From Candidatus Paracaedibacteraceae bacterium (GTDB taxonomy: Bacteria; Pseudomonadota; Alphaproteobacteria; Paracaedibacterales; Paracaedibacteraceae): a DNA stretch of 64,000 bases. How positions within the stretch are numbered: position 1 is the first letter of the stretch; each line of letters begins with the position of its first letter. A program made the position numbers and the translations under genes. The stretch lies in NCBI GenBank assembly GCA_019636055.1, contig JAHBYH010000001.1:124001-188000 (forward strand), in the 5' to 3' direction. This document shows, piece by piece, positions 48,810 to 57,865 of the stretch. The notes under the pieces were generated by a model that saw nothing but the letters and a program-made list of their open reading frames with translations, was not told where the DNA came from and made no database searches.

Positions 48810-49761
48810 TTATCCGATGGATATAAATACAAAACGCTGGATGGAGCAATTAGCACCCCATATTCAAGAGCAATCGATTACACGTATTTTTATCCCAGGA
48901 TCCCATGATTCTGCAGCGTACTCATTGGAACATAAGTTCGGTAAGAATCAAAATGTAACAAGTAAAGTCAATGCCTTGAAATATTTATTATTTGGTTTCG
49001 TCGTTACTCAAGTAGCACAACGTTGGGCAAAAACTCAAGACCGATCAATTCTCCAGCAATTAGAAGATGGCGTTCGTTATCTTGATTTGCGCGTGATCTA
49101 CCGTGACAGTAAAAAAGATTTTTACACGGTCCATGGTCTATATTGCCCAATTCTGGACACTATTTTATCGCAAATTGAGACATTTCTTAGTGAAAACCCA
49201 AAAGAAATCATTGTGATTCAAGTTGGAGATTTAAGATATATGCCAAACGGTGATGATGACCATCTTACTTTAATTGGAAAACTCAAACATAAATTTGGCA
49301 ATCGTCTCTCTCCCAAGTCTATGCTCTTAGATACCCCAATTAAAAAATTATGGGAACAAAACAAACAAGTCATCTTGATCTATAATGATCACAAAATAGC
49401 TCAGGAGCATGACTTTATTTTCTCACAAGACATTATTGATTCCTACTGGGCAAATTCTGATAACCTTCTAGACCTAAAAAAGAGGCTTGATGATAATTTA
49501 GCAAAACGCATACAACGGTTAGATCAACTGTTCGTAATTCAATCACAAATGACAGCCAATACCAAAATCATATTCACATCTCTTAAGCCACTTTCCAAAA
49601 AGTATAAATCTTTAAAAAAAATGGCAGACTCTGTCGAAGAAAAATTACCTGTATGGCTAAAAGAGTGGTACCAACATGGCCCTTGTATCATCATGCTTGA
49701 TTTTACAAGCAAACATACAAGCGAGCAAATTATACGCCTTAACTTACCGCATCAACCATAA
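48787..49761 (+). CDS. PI-PLC X-domain phosphodiesterase
   Basis: 324 residues (or 314 from ATG 48817). Phosphatidylinositol-specific phospholipase C X domain: first catalytic His in FIPGSHDSAAYS (~40), YLDLRVIYRD (~98) and second His in YTVHGLYC (~115), then KEIIVIQVGDL. These are the residues for acid-base catalysis of phosphodiester cleavage. No signal peptide in this frame; the likely one is in the frame just upstream. Bacterial PI-PLCs are normally secreted and cut GPI or PI; a host-directed role is plausible. The N-terminal start is uncertain because of the possible frameshift. Confidence 0.82.
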   Translation: MQRDGGYNYPMDINTKRWMEQLAPHIQEQSITRIFIPGSHDSAAYSLEHKFGKNQNVTSKVNALKYLLFGFVVTQVAQRWAKTQDRSILQQLEDGVRYLDLRVIYRDSKKDFYTVHGLYCPILDTILSQIETFLSENPKEIIVIQVGDLRYMPNGDDDHLTLIGKLKHKFGNRLSPKSMLLDTPIKKLWEQNKQVILIYNDHKIAQEHDFIFSQDIIDSYWANSDNLLDLKKRLDDNLAKRIQRLDQLFVIQSQMTANTKIIFTSLKPLSKKYKSLKKMADSVEEKLPVWLKEWYQHGPCIIMLDFTSKHTSEQIIRLNLPHQP

Positions 49762-49772
49762 ATAATCCTTCA

Positions 49773-49841
49773 TATTAGCGATTAGACATCACAACAGCGT
49801 CGCTGGCGTACTAAGTCTATTAGATGCTTCTAATCACTAAT
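49773..49841. repeat. Inverted repeat after the PLC-X gene
   Basis: TATTAGCGATTAGACATC (49773-49790) pairs with GATGCTTCTAATCACTAAT (49823-49841) with a few mismatches, separated by 32 bp. It sits 12 bp after the PLC-X stop. No T-run follows, so it may be a repeat element or mRNA-stabilising structure rather than a terminator. Confidence 0.5.
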
Positions 49842-49849
49842 TTAAACAA

Positions 49850-50158
49850 CTATAGCTTATTAAAGATTGCCCCATCATAAAGATTCTTCCATTTATTTGG
49901 GTTACGTTCATACAGTTTCTTAAGCAGAGCCAAATAAAGCGCAGGACGAATTTTATATCGAATATTTATCCATTCAGGCGAAGAGGATGATTGCCGATCT
50001 AGCTCATCAAGAAGTTCTGATTCCATACTACTATCTACAGTTAGCAATAAAACTTTCCATTCGAGGTTGCTAGGTTCCAATTCGAATAATGCCTGTAATA
50101 TTTGTCCATAAGGACGCATATTAATCATTACCAATATAAAATATGCCTCCGCACTCAC
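49850..50158 (-). CDS. Small hypothetical protein, 102 codons, start uncertain
   Basis: Not recognised. The predicted protein is soluble and helical (QILQALFELEPSNLEWKVL; ALYLALLKKLYERNPNKWKN), with an acidic/Ser centre. The frame opens at GTG 50158 directly after a TAA. GGAGG lies 11 bases before TTG 50134 and 17 before ATG 50128, so the start is unclear. A different frame just upstream begins with ATG (MGNTLTERLSECGG) and ends where this one starts, so the gene may be truncated or frameshifted at its 5' end. Confidence 0.5.
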   Translation of the reverse strand: MSAEAYFILVMINMRPYGQILQALFELEPSNLEWKVLLLTVDSSMESELLDELDRQSSSSPEWINIRYKIRPALYLALLKKLYERNPNKWKNLYDGAIFNKL

Positions 50159-50287
50159 TTAATCGTTCTGTAAGAGTATTGCCCATTACTGAATATAATG
50201 ATAAAAATCTACATCTGCTACTCTCAATAAATAAAACAGTTCCATCCGTTAGCGCAATTAAAGACTATATATCGTGCATTTTTCTTG

Positions 50288-50619
50288 TTAAAGGGCAAGC
50301 TTGACCGTCCTTGATTTGCTAGAGTTTCTTCTGGTTTTATCACTCGCTATAACGCAATAGAGCGCACCGGTCACAGAGACAACAAATGACCATTCATCGA
50401 CGATACCACCGACTGTTGCAAGATTCTGCCCCCCATAAACTATGTTGGTTTTGAAACCGTCTCGTTTTAAGAAAATTAAACTTCCGGGAATTAACTCTCA
50501 ACTTGTTCAGACTGCAAATTCTGTCCTTGTGTAGGCATTGAACTCTCAGCAACCTGAGGCAGCTCTATAGCAAATAATGTCGTTGAAATCAATAATGCAA
50601 CAAGAGCATTTTTATACAT
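50288..50619 (-). pseudogene. Small secreted protein gene with a frameshift
   Basis: ATG 50619 opens 42 codons starting with a signal peptide (MYKNALVALLISTTLFA) and ending at TAA 50491. In the next frame, open from 50497 to a TAA at 50288, 69 codons read as protein without a start (LIPGSLIFLKRDGF, IVDEWSFVVSVTGALYCVIA). Joining the two by a small indel near 50490-50500 would give a ~110-residue secreted protein. No family recognised. The first piece might instead be an intact 42-residue secreted peptide. Confidence 0.45.
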
Positions 50620-50793
50620 TGTTTATATATCCCATAACGTAAAATGTAATTCGCAAGTTGGTTATGGGCAACAGAAGAATAACTTACAACATATTTTATA
50701 GCTAACAAATTATTTTAAATATTAACCTTTAATTAACTTTTTACAAATAGAATCAGCCCGTTAGTTAGTTTTTTATTAATAACGGAGGGTTCC

Positions 50794-51744
50794 ATGAATA
50801 AGTCTTTACTAACAATTACTTTATGTTTATTTTCATCAACTGCATTCGCATCTGATCTCGATTTTGATATGGATAATTATGTCGCTAAACATACATACTC
50901 ATTACGTCCATCAGAAGAATCAACAAGTTTATCCTGGGCATTACAAAATTCAGAGCAACCAAAACTGACTACTGAAGAAATTCAAGCACTCCCTGCCAAA
51001 TTTGATTTTAGTGACCAAATGCCAAATATCCATGACCAAGGGACTTTGGGTTCTTGTACAGCCCAAGCCATTACAATCTCCATGGAATACCAATTAAAAC
51101 AACAAGATAATGCCCAAGTTTTATCTCCTCTATTCCTATATTATAATGAACGTAAATTGATGGGAACAATAAAGGAAGATTCAGGCGCTAGTCTATCAGA
51201 TGGGATCAAAGCCATTAGTACATGGGGTGTTTGCCGTGAATCCATGTGGACCTACAGCGATGACCAAAAGAAATTTATGATCAAACCATCAAAAGCAGCC
51301 TATGAAGATGCAAAAAACTATATGGGGCTTGATGGTATACGGACCAGCTATGTGAGTTATAGCTTAGATGCGATTAAATCACGCTTATCCAAAGGTATTC
51401 CAGTTGTCTTTGGTATCTATGTCTACCCGTCGTTTGAATCTGTAAAAACAGAAATGACAGGTAAAGTTCCGATGCCGGGAGCCAAAGAACGACCGCTTGG
51501 TGGTCATGCTTTGATGTTTACCGGATATGATGATGAAACCAAAGAATTCAAATTTGCGAATTCATGGGGCAAAAAATGGGGCGATAATGGTTACGGTTAT
51601 TTAAAATATGATTATGTTATGAACGTTGGTGCAACGTCCCGCTATCCATTCTTCTACTCCAACGACATTTGGAGCATTGATAAGGTTGGAAAAGAAGATG
51701 CGTTAACTTTAGGCGAAGAATCACCACGTGAAGAAGCTGCATAA
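50794..51744 (+). CDS. Secreted papain-like (C1 family) cysteine peptidase
   Basis: 316 residues with a signal peptide (MNKSLLTITLCLFSSTAFA). Active-site segments of peptidase family C1: QGTLGSCTAQAI with nucleophile Cys near residue 87, His in GGHALMFTGYD near 238 and Asn in FANSWGKKWGDNGYGYL near 255. The region before the Cys is only ~65 residues, so a long inhibitory propeptide is absent. A strong GGAGG site precedes the ATG. Bacterial C1 enzymes of this type occur in host-associated species. Hairpin follows. Confidence 0.92.
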   Translation: MNKSLLTITLCLFSSTAFASDLDFDMDNYVAKHTYSLRPSEESTSLSWALQNSEQPKLTTEEIQALPAKFDFSDQMPNIHDQGTLGSCTAQAITISMEYQLKQQDNAQVLSPLFLYYNERKLMGTIKEDSGASLSDGIKAISTWGVCRESMWTYSDDQKKFMIKPSKAAYEDAKNYMGLDGIRTSYVSYSLDAIKSRLSKGIPVVFGIYVYPSFESVKTEMTGKVPMPGAKERPLGGHALMFTGYDDETKEFKFANSWGKKWGDNGYGYLKYDYVMNVGATSRYPFFYSNDIWSIDKVGKEDALTLGEESPREEAA

Positions 51745-51760
51745 TTTGGAAATAGAAGCA

Positions 51761-51780
51761 CCTCTCCCTCAAGGGAGAGG
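51761..51780. terminator. Hairpin between the C1 protease and aspS genes
   Basis: CCTCTCCC pairs perfectly with GGGAGAGG around TCAA. No T-run, so it may be a repeat hairpin as much as a terminator. It resembles the hairpin at 1008-1040. Confidence 0.5.
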
Positions 51781-51860
51781 CATTCCATTTTCTTGACAAA
51801 ATTTGATAGTTATGGCTCTCTTAAAGAGAGTATTTAAACAATTATAACTGGATTATTCAA

Positions 51861-53651
51861 ATGCATAGCTATCGCACCCATACCTGTGGTCAACTCAGAA
51901 AGTCAGATGCTGGTCAAACTGTTCGCCTATCAGGCTGGGTTCACCGCAAACGCGATCACGGAAATCTTTTATTTATTGACCTTCGGGATCATTACGGACT
52001 GACCCAGTGTGTTGTTAACGTTGATAGCTCTAGCTTTGAAATTGCAGAAGGTTTGCGCAATGAAAGTGTTATTCGGATCGACGGAACTGTTTTGGAAAGA
52101 ACAGCCGACACGGTTAATGCTAAAATGGATACTGGTGATATCGAAATTATGGTCACTGAAATCGAAATCCTATCCACAGCAGATACGCTTCCCCTTCAAG
52201 TCAACAGCGATGCTGAATTTCCAGAGGATACACGACTACGCTATCGTTTCCTTGATCTTCGCAAAGAAAAAATCCACAAGAATATTCTTTTGCGATCTCA
52301 AGTTATTGCATCACTGCGTCGTCGCATGATTGATCAAGGCTTCACTGAATTCCAGACACCAATCTTGACAGCATCTTCCCCGGAAGGTGCCCGTGACTTT
52401 TTGGTACCAAGCCGATTAAACCCGGGGACATTCTATGCGTTACCCCAGGCCCCACAGATGTTCAAACAACTTTTGATGGTTGCGGGATTTGATCGTTACT
52501 TCCAAATCGCGCCATGCTTCCGTGATGAAGATGCCCGTGCGGATCGCTCTCCCGGTGAATTCTATCAGCTTGACTTTGAAATGTCATTTGTCACCCAAGA
52601 AGATGTTTTTGCAGCCATCGAACCCGTCCTGCACGGCGTTTTCGAAGAATTCAATAATGGTCGCGACGTGACACCATACCCATTCCCACGGATTAGTTTT
52701 GACGAATCTATGCTAAAATATGGGAACGACAAACCGGACTTGCGCAACCCAATTGAAATTCGTGATGTTTCAGAAATTTTCGCAGGGTCTGACTTTGCTG
52801 TGTTCAGTAACCTTGTTGCCCAAGGTGCCGTTGTCCGTGCAATCCCAGCACCAGGTGCCGCAACTCAAGCCCGTAGCTTCTTTGATAAACTGAACGATTG
52901 GGCACGCGGTCTTGGTATGCCAGGCCTTGGTTACATAACCTTTACTGAAGGTACAGCAAAGGGACCTATTGCTAAGTTTTTGGATGAATCTCGTCTGGAA
53001 AAGCTAAAAGTTATGGTAGACCTTAAAGAAGGGGATTCTGTTTTCTTTGTCTGCGACAAGCCAAAAGCTGCCGCTAAGAATGCTGGCCTTGCCCGCACAA
53101 AAATTGGCCAAGAATTGAATCTTATTGATGAAAATAAATTCAAATTTTGCTGGATTGTTGATTTCCCAATGTACGAACAAGACGATGATACCGGTAAAAT
53201 TGATTTCTCACACAACCCGTTCTCAATGCCACAAGGTGGAATGGATGCCCTACTTAACCAAGACCCATTGACCATCAAAGCATTCCAATATGATATCGTT
53301 TGTAATGGCATTGAACTGTCAAGTGGTGCAATCCGTAACCACTTACCAGAAGTCATGTACAAAGCCTTTGAAATTGTGGGCTATAGCCAAGACGACGTTG
53401 AAAAACGTTTTGGCGGTTTGCTCAGCGCGTTCAAGTTTGGAGCCCCTCCTCATGGTGGAAGTGCCCCGGGTGTTGATCGTATTGTTATGTTATTGGCAGA
53501 TGAACCAAACATTCGTGAAGTTATTGCTTTCCCAATGAATCAACAGGCTCAAGACCTAATGATGGGTGCGCCATCGATTGTTGAAAAAGATCGTCTTAAA
53601 GATCTCTCGATCGAGGTTCGCCTACCTATCAAGGCTGCTAAAGCCGGCTAA
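51861..53651 (+). CDS. aspS: Aspartyl-tRNA synthetase, bacterial type
   Basis: 596 residues, class IIb with N-terminal OB fold ([23 protein letters not shown]), motif 2 ([20 protein letters not shown]), the bacterial GAD insertion (~285-420) and motif 3 ([14 protein letters not shown]). With GatCAB in the same window, it may be the non-discriminating form that also makes Asp-tRNA(Asn), but specificity cannot be read from sequence by eye. Confidence 0.97.
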   Translation: MHSYRTHTCGQLRKSDAGQTVRLSGWVHRKRDHGNLLFIDLRDHYGLTQCVVNVDSSSFEIAEGLRNESVIRIDGTVLERTADTVNAKMDTGDIEIMVTEIEILSTADTLPLQVNSDAEFPEDTRLRYRFLDLRKEKIHKNILLRSQVIASLRRRMIDQGFTEFQTPILTASSPEGARDFLVPSRLNPGTFYALPQAPQMFKQLLMVAGFDRYFQIAPCFRDEDARADRSPGEFYQLDFEMSFVTQEDVFAAIEPVLHGVFEEFNNGRDVTPYPFPRISFDESMLKYGNDKPDLRNPIEIRDVSEIFAGSDFAVFSNLVAQGAVVRAIPAPGAATQARSFFDKLNDWARGLGMPGLGYITFTEGTAKGPIAKFLDESRLEKLKVMVDLKEGDSVFFVCDKPKAAAKNAGLARTKIGQELNLIDENKFKFCWIVDFPMYEQDDDTGKIDFSHNPFSMPQGGMDALLNQDPLTIKAFQYDIVCNGIELSSGAIRNHLPEVMYKAFEIVGYSQDDVEKRFGGLLSAFKFGAPPHGGSAPGVDRIVMLLADEPNIREVIAFPMNQQAQDLMMGAPSIVEKDRLKDLSIEVRLPIKAAKAG

Positions 53652-53657
53652 TAAAAA

Positions 53658-53688
53658 TAAAAAGAGGGGAATTTTCCCCTCTTTTTTA
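53658..53688. terminator. Bidirectional terminator between aspS and fliS
   Basis: AAAGAGGGG and CCCCTCTTT pair around AATTTT, with A-rich and T-rich flanks on both sides. It follows aspS by 6 bp and overlaps the end of convergent fliS. Confidence 0.8.
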
Positions 53689-54102
53689 AAAAACACTTAC
53701 ATGCCCAACCTCTGATTGAGGGGACTCTATTTTTGGCATTGCCAGATCTGCCGTTCGCCAAACATCAGCCATTTCACCCAAGGCAACCTCAACGTCTTGA
53801 CACAACTGAAGATCCTCTTTCATATTGATGTCCAAAATAAACAGGATCATCTCTTGAAAAAACTTACTCAGCTCTACCGCTTCTGCTGTTCTCTCAACAG
53901 CCAAGGATGCTTGGATTGAACTAATAATAACAATTGCTTTATCTGTCGCGTTATAACGCCCCTCGTAATCTTTAGCCTCAATCGCAACCTTAATGCGACG
54001 CATAAGCCCTGAACAATGATCCAATAGAATTGCCACCTGCCCTAATGGCGTAGCAATTACCGCCTGCGAACGTTGGTATTGACGTAGTTTTGCATTATAC
54101 AT
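53686..54102 (-). CDS. fliS: Flagellin export chaperone FliS
   Basis: 138 residues, four-to-five-helix protein that caps unpolymerised flagellin. The N-terminal AKLRQYQRSQAVIATPLGQVAILLDHC, the AIVIISSIQASLAVER helix and EVALGEMADVWRTA match the FliS pattern. Located after fliD by 9 bp in a fliC-fliD-fliS unit. The C-terminal tail runs into the terminator hairpin. Confidence 0.85.
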   Translation of the reverse strand: MYNAKLRQYQRSQAVIATPLGQVAILLDHCSGLMRRIKVAIEAKDYEGRYNATDKAIVIISSIQASLAVERTAEAVELSKFFQEMILFILDINMKEDLQLCQDVEVALGEMADVWRTADLAMPKIESPQSEVGHVSVF

Positions 54103-54111
54103 TCTTAACTC

Positions 54112-56235
54112 CTATCCTGCTTTCTTAAATGAATCCAACATGTTCATAATGTTTTCAAGTTCCATGGTCGCCTCATAAACACGCATGAATTCTCTTTGTA
54201 ATCGCGCTGTTTCTTGTTGCGAGTTCTTTTCAATTTTGTCGATAATTCGTTGTTGGGTACTATTGCTCTTGGTTAAGGTATTAATTTCAGCAAAGAGTGT
54301 CCCTCGTTTATTCCCTGTCCCATCAACATAGTTTTCGTCTAACACTTGTATTGTTTGAGCATCAAGAGCAGCCATGCGCCCTTGAGTGACAGAAAACGTT
54401 GTCGAAACTGATGCACCATTAGCGACTGTTCCCGTATAATCAAGGATTAATCCTTGAAAAGAGTAAGTATCGCTTGTTCCGGGGGGAATCCCTGTCACTG
54501 TAAACCCTGAGGATGTTTCAACAACCTGTGCGGAATAAGTTGAGGTTCCAACACCAAAAGTTGCAGATAAATTCCCCGAGGCATCTTTAGCAATATTAAC
54601 AGAGATGGAGGCTCCCCCCAGATTAGCAGGAAGTTTGGTCGGCAAATTTCTTAATCTAAAATCTGAATCATTCATAACAACAGTATTCATAAAAAGTTGT
54701 TTAATATCATCATAGTTATTGTCAATTGCTGATGTTAAGTCAGCTTCGCTAGTCTGAACAATTGTGCCGTCAGCTTGAAAAGATAATCCCAGAGATCTTA
54801 GCGAGGTTATCCCTGAGGAACTTGTCATAATTGAACTGCCCGGAACCCCACCTGTCAATGATGCTTTAAGCGCTAGGATTGTATCACGAGCAAAGTTGTT
54901 TCCATACAAATCAGCACCTTCACTGGCACCTTCAGGAATACCATTCACAACTTTTGCTTTGGTCTGATCATTATAAAATTGCATTAAATCATTATAGTTC
55001 TGAACAAATGAATTCAGATTTGAAAAGAAAGTACTTTTATCATCAGAAACAATGGCATTAACTGTTGTTGCTGATGTTGAACGAAGGTCTAACGTAACAC
55101 CTGTCAAAATATCTGAAATTGTATTACTACGCTTTTTATAAGCCGTCCCATCTACGGTTAATTTAGAACATAACGAATTAAAATCAGTAATCGGCTGATC
55201 AAGACCTAGCCCTGCCACCGCACCTGCAGTATCGCTAACTTGAACAATTTGCCCCGAAATCGCTTCTAATTTGATTTGGTATTTACTCGGGTCACCATAT
55301 CCCAGCATATCATAACTTGCTGTGATGCCTGTTGTCCCTGTCTGGGCATTTATTTGGCTCACGATATCTGATAATGATTCATTGCCAGTCAAATTTAAGG
55401 TTGCGGTTGTCCCACTTTGGACGCCAAACGTGAAATCACCTGTTAGATTAAGCGCTGTTGTTTCGTCAGTCGCAGCAAGAACGCCGCACATCACATTTGT
55501 TGTTGCTGTTGAAATTCCTAAATCTGTCAGCGGGGTACCACTTGTGTTGGATAGAATAATAGGAGCACCGCTTGCTTGCGCTTTTAATTTTAGCTCATAG
55601 GTACTGGTTGAACCAATACTCACTAATGAAACATCGGCAACAACTTTTGTATCTGACTGAACATTATTAATTGCTAATTGGATATCAGATAAAGACATAT
55701 CGGATGTAATATTGATTGTTTTATTTACTCCCAAAGGAGTCCCCAACTCAAAACTTCCGGTGATATTGAGTGCCGTCCCCATTGCGGTTGTCTGTATTGA
55801 GCCGCGTTTTAAATCATAGGTTGCAAGTTGATCCACACGTACTGAAAATGGTCCGTTACTTGCGCTATCAAACGCAGTCAATCCAACAATACTATCAGAA
55901 CCAACCGTTGTTGACTGAACTGTATGAGAGCTAAATGATGTTGGTTTTATTGTTTTCTGGGTTGATGAAATACGATTTGCCATTGTTGCTGTGACATTTT
56001 GCAATGCTTGAAGTTTTGTCTGAAATGTCGATAAAGCAGAAAGAACTTTTGTGTTTTTGTCGATTTTATCTTGATAAATTTTTTCTTCAGATTTTCGGGC
56101 ATCTTTTATGGCACCAATATATTCTTCGATATCAATACCGGCAACCTTTTGTGAAACCCTTGGTGTTCTTGATCCTTCGTCAACGACGACTCGACCAAGC
56201 CCCATTCCATAATCACTTTTCACACTGTTTACCAT
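54112..56235 (-). CDS. fliD: Flagellar hook-associated protein 2 (filament cap) FliD
   Basis: 707 residues. N-terminal coiled-coil/SRT domain with VAGIDIEEYIGAIKDAR, the FliD_N region (~35-140), and a C-terminal helical region (TGNKRGTLFAEINTLTKS...MELENIMNMLDSFKKAG) that closes the cap. Residues ~154-242 and ~260-345 are two related copies of a flagellin-hook-IN-like module (TALNITGSF...SLSDIQLAIN; TALNLTGDF...SLSDIVSQIN). 54 bp after fliC. Confidence 0.9.
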   Translation of the reverse strand: MVNSVKSDYGMGLGRVVVDEGSRTPRVSQKVAGIDIEEYIGAIKDARKSEEKIYQDKIDKNTKVLSALSTFQTKLQALQNVTATMANRISSTQKTIKPTSFSSHTVQSTTVGSDSIVGLTAFDSASNGPFSVRVDQLATYDLKRGSIQTTAMGTALNITGSFELGTPLGVNKTINITSDMSLSDIQLAINNVQSDTKVVADVSLVSIGSTSTYELKLKAQASGAPIILSNTSGTPLTDLGISTATTNVMCGVLAATDETTALNLTGDFTFGVQSGTTATLNLTGNESLSDIVSQINAQTGTTGITASYDMLGYGDPSKYQIKLEAISGQIVQVSDTAGAVAGLGLDQPITDFNSLCSKLTVDGTAYKKRSNTISDILTGVTLDLRSTSATTVNAIVSDDKSTFFSNLNSFVQNYNDLMQFYNDQTKAKVVNGIPEGASEGADLYGNNFARDTILALKASLTGGVPGSSIMTSSSGITSLRSLGLSFQADGTIVQTSEADLTSAIDNNYDDIKQLFMNTVVMNDSDFRLRNLPTKLPANLGGASISVNIAKDASGNLSATFGVGTSTYSAQVVETSSGFTVTGIPPGTSDTYSFQGLILDYTGTVANGASVSTTFSVTQGRMAALDAQTIQVLDENYVDGTGNKRGTLFAEINTLTKSNSTQQRIIDKIEKNSQQETARLQREFMRVYEATMELENIMNMLDSFKKAG

Positions 56236-56289
56236 AAAATCCTCTTAAGGAAAATTGATGAGGAGGAGACTGTCCTCCTCATCCGTCTA

Positions 56290-57780
56290 TTAGCGCAATT
56301 GTTGCACCATAGATGTTAGGTTTGATTGCTCATTCAGTGCTTGTGTAAACACAGAACTTGCAACGCTGGCCAACCCTTTGAAGCGTTGAAGAGTCAACAT
56401 GGACTCTGCAATGTTCGCGTCAATAAAGGTTGAACGTGCAGCAGTTTGGTTTTGGATGCTGATCTTTAATGTATCAGCCATAAAACCAAGCTGAGCAGCC
56501 TTACCACCAAGCTCAGAAATCATCGCACCAACCTGATCTTGAGCACCGTCAATCAAGAGAGATGCAGCTTGAGCATTCCCCATAGTCAAGATGTTCAAAC
56601 CAGAGATTGCTAGAGCTGATGTTGTTGCACCTTTGAATGTGACATCCAACATATCAGAAGCTTTTTCACCATATTGGAAAGCTTGTGAAATGGCTGTCCC
56701 TTCAGCAACACTAAAGGTTTCTTGAGCCAAGCTAGCTGTACCATCGAATGCATTCAATGCTAGGTTAATACCATTCGTGAATGATACTGTTGTTGTCATG
56801 CTGTTAGAAGCAGCAACAGTAGACGTATAGTATTGTGTTCCATTGGATACACGGAAGGTTACTTCTGATGTTGCAGCATCATAAGATGATGTCAAAGCCC
56901 ATTTACCAGCATCTGTACCAGAACCAGCGTTAAATGTTAATGAACCACCTGTAACAGCAGCATCGTTTGTGCTTAGTGACACAAAAGATGCACGTGTTGC
57001 ACCAACACCAATACCAAGCAATGCGCGAAGGCTTGTTTGGAATGTTGCAGCATCCGTAATTGCAGTAACAGCAGCATCATACGTAAAGCTGATTGCTGAT
57101 GAAGGATCACCAACAGATGTCAAAGTTAACAAAGCACCTGCAACCGGAGCAGCAACTGTACCTTTGAAGATTTTTCCGTCACCTAAGTCAACAGAAACAT
57201 CATATAAAGCACCATTTGCAACAACTGTTGCATCATTAGCGAAACCATCAATGTTACCTTGGGTGTTTGTTGCGTTCATAGCGTTTGTAAAAGCGTTTGC
57301 AACAGCAACTAGACCTGTTGCAGCTTCAGCCACAGCACCGCTGTGTGTTGCTGCACCAGAACCACCTGTAAACAATGATACACCACCCCAACGAGCATTA
57401 ACCGCATTGACATCAACCTGATTAAGCAACTGTTGGAATTCTTCGTTCATCATTTTACGTTCAGAGTCACCAACAGTATTGGTGTTAGCCTTAACTGTCA
57501 ATTCCTTCAAGCGAGTCAGAACATCCTGAGTTGCCCCAAGAGCACCTGTCGCCATCTGAATCATAGCTGTAGCTTGCGCAACGTTGTTGCTGGCTTGACC
57601 AAGAGATTGAACGTTTGCCGTCAAACGATATCCAACAGCAGAAGATGCCGGATCGTATGATGGGTTAGATGCACGAGAACCAGAAGCCAATTCTTCTGTT
57701 GCACGTGTTGCTTTTTGTGTGTTGACTTCAAGATACCTCTTGGCTGCGTTTGCACCAAGGTTTGTAGCAGCTGAAACCAT
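56290..57780 (-). CDS. Flagellin
   Basis: 496 residues. N-terminal D0/D1 (TNLGANAAKRYLEVNTQKA, RLTANVQSLGQASNNVAQAT, ELTVKANTNTVGDSERKM) and C-terminal D1/D0 (TLKISIQNQTAARSTFIDAN, TQALNEQSNLTSMVQQLR) domains frame a long Thr/Ala/Gly-rich variable centre (~150-400). No signal peptide, as expected for type III export. Sigma-54 promoter upstream; fliD and fliS follow. The central part is long for an alphaproteobacterial flagellin. Confidence 0.93.
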   Translation of the reverse strand: MVSAATNLGANAAKRYLEVNTQKATRATEELASGSRASNPSYDPASSAVGYRLTANVQSLGQASNNVAQATAMIQMATGALGATQDVLTRLKELTVKANTNTVGDSERKMMNEEFQQLLNQVDVNAVNARWGGVSLFTGGSGAATHSGAVAEAATGLVAVANAFTNAMNATNTQGNIDGFANDATVVANGALYDVSVDLGDGKIFKGTVAAPVAGALLTLTSVGDPSSAISFTYDAAVTAITDAATFQTSLRALLGIGVGATRASFVSLSTNDAAVTGGSLTFNAGSGTDAGKWALTSSYDAATSEVTFRVSNGTQYYTSTVAASNSMTTTVSFTNGINLALNAFDGTASLAQETFSVAEGTAISQAFQYGEKASDMLDVTFKGATTSALAISGLNILTMGNAQAASLLIDGAQDQVGAMISELGGKAAQLGFMADTLKISIQNQTAARSTFIDANIAESMLTLQRFKGLASVASSVFTQALNEQSNLTSMVQQLR

Positions 57781-57839
57781 TTTTTACCTCTTTTCACTTC
57801 CTGTGATTAAAACCGCTCATGATCACCACGACCATAAGC

Positions 57840-57854
57840 CGGACTTCCTGTCCG
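57840..57854 (-). promoter_or_regulatory. 5'-leader hairpin of flagellin mRNA
   Basis: CGGAC and GTCCG pair and leave AGGAA in the loop, about 60 bases before the flagellin ATG and inside the transcript predicted from the sigma-54 promoter. It could affect translation; the true ribosome site (AGAGG) is separate and close to the ATG. Confidence 0.3.
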
Positions 57855-57865
57855 TGCTCAAAGGT

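Larger units (their letters stand above)
49762..50793. other. About 1 kb with small, broken genes and an inverted repeat
   Basis: Between the PLC-X and C1-protease genes. From left to right: an inverted repeat (49773-49841), a 102-codon minus-strand gene of uncertain start (49850-50158), 130 bp without a recognisable feature, a frameshifted small secreted-protein gene (50288-50619) and an AT-rich stretch leading to the strong GGAGG site of the protease gene. Confidence 0.5.

Noticed and set aside
52931-53362. 143-codon minus-strand frame opposite aspS
   Set aside because: Antisense shadow of a strongly conserved synthetase; no independent support.
56969-57421. 150-codon plus-strand frame opposite flagellin
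   Set aside because: It is the antisense shadow of the Ala/Thr-rich centre of the flagellin gene, whose codon pattern leaves the opposite strand open.
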